Shown here one piece after another: positions 63,401-64,000 of a stretch of DNA of 64,000 nt. The notes under the pieces are model-generated. The model did not search any database, was not told the DNA's origin, and saw only the letters and a program-made list of their open reading frames with translations. Positions within the stretch are counted from its first letter, which is position 1. Every line of letters starts with the position of its first letter. The DNA lies in assembly GCF_017349355.1 (NCBI RefSeq), contig NZ_JAFMPM010000006.1, positions 620,001-684,000 on the forward strand, given 5' to 3'. Origin of the DNA: Thiothrix fructosivorans (GTDB lineage Bacteria > Pseudomonadota > Gammaproteobacteria > Thiotrichales > Thiotrichaceae). Position numbers and translations under genes: made by a program.

Positions 63401-64000
63401 TGCTGTGGCTGGAATCGGCGTATTCAGCCAACGAATCCGGGGTTTTATCCCACCACCATTTCCACTCGATTTTGTAGAGGGTGACTTCGACCTGCGGCAA
63501 AGATACTTCCTGCCCGTCGGCATTGAGGCTACCGATGGAAACGGTGTGTTCGGTGTCGGTCAGCAACATGTCGCGTTCAGCATCACCCTTGGGCAGTTTG
63601 ATACCGACGTAATGTTCAAACGGGTGGTAGTCGATTTCCTGTTTGCTGATGCTGAAACCGCCGCCTTCTTCATGCACTCGGCTGGTAAACCACGCGCTTA
63701 ACATGCCCGATGCAGGTTGTTCCGGTTGGAAGCGCTTGCTGAAACGTAGGTAGCCTTGTTCATCCAGATAGCCTTCCAGCAATTGCTGTTCCGCGCTGTC
63801 GAGTTTGCGGGTTGGGTCATCAAAAGCGTAATCGGCAAAACGGGTAAATTCGGTGGTTTTTTCGCGCAATTTCACACTGACATCCGCTTTCAGCTTGCTG
63901 GCAGTGCCACCGTGTAACCATTGCCCGAACAGGGTGGCTTCGGGTAAATCGCGGTAGCCATGCAATGCGGTGACACCGTAATTCAGATCCACTTTCAAGC
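60465..64000 (-). CDS. yfhM: Alpha-2-macroglobulin family protein (5' part missing)
   Basis: 1178 codons of a longer gene that leaves the window at base 64000. It has MG-type beta domains, a bait region and the thioester motif CLEQ (codons at 61941-61952, in NYPHGCLEQTTSAVFP), followed by the alpha/alpha TED toroid and a receptor-like end. The Pro/Thr/Glu-rich insert before the end (APEPTPPAQTEEATDGEGEEAAPPAPAAPTPP, positions split) looks like a linker. It traps proteases in the periplasm, and with PbpC is thought to guard and repair the envelope. ORF starts near 63998 are internal. Confidence 0.93.
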   Translation of the reverse strand, partial: LKVDLNYGVTALHGYRDLPEATLFGQWLHGGTASKLKADVSVKLREKTTEFTRFADYAFDDPTRKLDSAEQQLLEGYLDEQGYLRFSKRFQPEQPASGMLSAWFTSRVHEEGGGFSISKQEIDYHPFEHYVGIKLPKGDAERDMLLTDTEHTVSIGSLNADGQEVSLPQVEVTLYKIEWKWWWDKTPDSLAEYADSSHSSKLQQSIVSTTNGKGEWKFQIKYPEWGRYLIRACDLQGKHCTGKTLYVDWPGWAGRAQEDGSGAAAMLRFSSDKTSYQVGETAQIQLPEAQAGRALFTVETSSQILEQRWIDFNGQRTQIPLPITANMAPNAYVSVTLLQAHQNKQNDRPIRLYGIIPLTVEDPSTKLQPVVKAAEEWQPESTQTFSITEQSGRAMDYTLAVVDEGLLGLTRFEAPDLHKAFYRKEALGIKTWDLFDSVIGAYSGNLERILAIGGGDEAQIDDAANKPKRFPPVVRFLGAFHLDAGQTKEHSVELPSYLGAVRIMAVASDGLAYGKAEQPVFVRQPLMLLSSLPRTLKVGERIEVPLTLFVSDPAVKSVEVKLEADGAFASVGPALTVPFTQTGEKVVTLFLKAGDKPMQGKLKFTATSGKLSSSHEVNLAVQAPNLPSLRTVNTTLEPKADWKETITPHGMVGTNQSTLELSSLPNLNLAQHLDYLVNYPHGCLEQTTSAVFPQLYLPKLLKLDPERQQQVEHHIKRAITKLGDFQSSNGNLMYWPGSTEANDWASIYAGHFLIEAQKQGYSVPLGLLTAWQAYQAKQAQDWTAGSGEDTSSTQAYRLYVLAVAGKPQLGAMNRLRESGKANPQARWLLAAGYLLAGQAEAAQQTTQGLVATELNTALSEQTFSQKLGQLGLQLETLLALKKVQDAELVVQQIAAELGTGTAHNTHDLSWALLSVAHYLSSSQQPLAVQYTLDQGTATPLNSAQPLLSQLLNAQDAAFQLALHNDGDRKLYASVTQRGTAPAGNEQAEAQGMTLQAELLDKQGNRVWDSATPLTEALKLQQGQDYDLNVNITNSGTAALKHVALSTLLPSGVEIGTTVTETAPEPTPPAQTEEATDGEGEEAAPPAPAAPTPPVASNPTGLSYQDVRDDRVLSYFDLAAGETKTVKVKLNAAFLGEFYFPAISGEAMYQPAVRARTAGLAVKIMKVVPVAAAPEATN

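Noticed and set aside
1-64000. CRISPR array, tRNA, rRNA or replication origin
   Set aside because: No regularly spaced repeats, cloverleaf-like sequences, rRNA segments or DnaA-box clusters were seen by eye; a scan with tRNAscan-SE and a CRISPR finder would be decisive.

Overview
The window looks like chromosome from a gammaproteobacterium. The support is gene content and order: a tonB-yqgE-ruvX-pyrR run, CmoM, the ABC-F proteins Uup and YbiT, a pbpC/alpha-2-macroglobulin pair, a monofunctional HisB and an FNR-type site. A filamentous sulfur oxidiser of the Thiotrichales (Thiothrix-like) would fit the abundance of STAND ATPases, the AAA-ATPase/PD-(D/E)XK protein, the mobile elements and the lactate genes. 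That placement is inference only.

Layout. 1-5063: housekeeping genes on the minus strand (pyrR, ruvX, yqgE, a TonB protein, cmoM, uup), with a likely plus-strand small RNA between cmoM and uup. 5088-9713: two STAND-type ATPases and small envelope or metal-binding proteins. 9821-12864: two secreted proteins, one with a cohesin-like fold and dockerin-like repeats, the other a trypsin-like protease with dockerin-like repeats. 12875-13006: an apparent anaerobically controlled small RNA (perfect FNR box, extended -10, two hairpins, intrinsic terminator). 13155-19473: rnd, a PF09820/PF08011-type ATPase-nuclease, then hisB and hisH separated by an inserted HTH-ImmA/IrrE pair. 19457-26499: a periplasmic binding/LysM protein with a Sel1 protein, then a TPR-plus-STAND operon whose ATPase has lost its last 23 residues to an IS66 insertion. 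26571-32910: an accessory region with lipoproteins, a CHAP-domain protein, a three-gene cluster resembling a quorum-sensing circuit (FeeM-like acyl synthase, methyltransferase, LuxR-type receptor), a TnpB element and toxin-antitoxin remnants.

33012-40956: an HNH nuclease followed by a complete lactate module: quinone-dependent D-lactate dehydrogenase divergent from lldP-lldR-lldE-lldF-lldG. Three TGGT-N3-ACCA operators lie at its promoters. 41004-48856: a mobile-element pile-up in which a PD-(D/E)XK gene and its IS66-broken partner are followed by a deleted IS3 and a TnpB element invaded by both IS66 and an IS50-like IS. 48898-64000: a BvgS-like hybrid kinase, a TPR membrane protein, a protein with a degenerate Fic motif, three small genes, ybiT, an ABC-2 permease, pbpC and a thioester-containing alpha-2-macroglobulin cut by the window edge.

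The three IS66 copies are each 1640 bp with perfect 8-bp target duplications, so all insertions could be reversed on paper. Every interrupted gene restores to an open frame, which means the disruptions are recent. No tRNA, rRNA or CRISPR array was seen.
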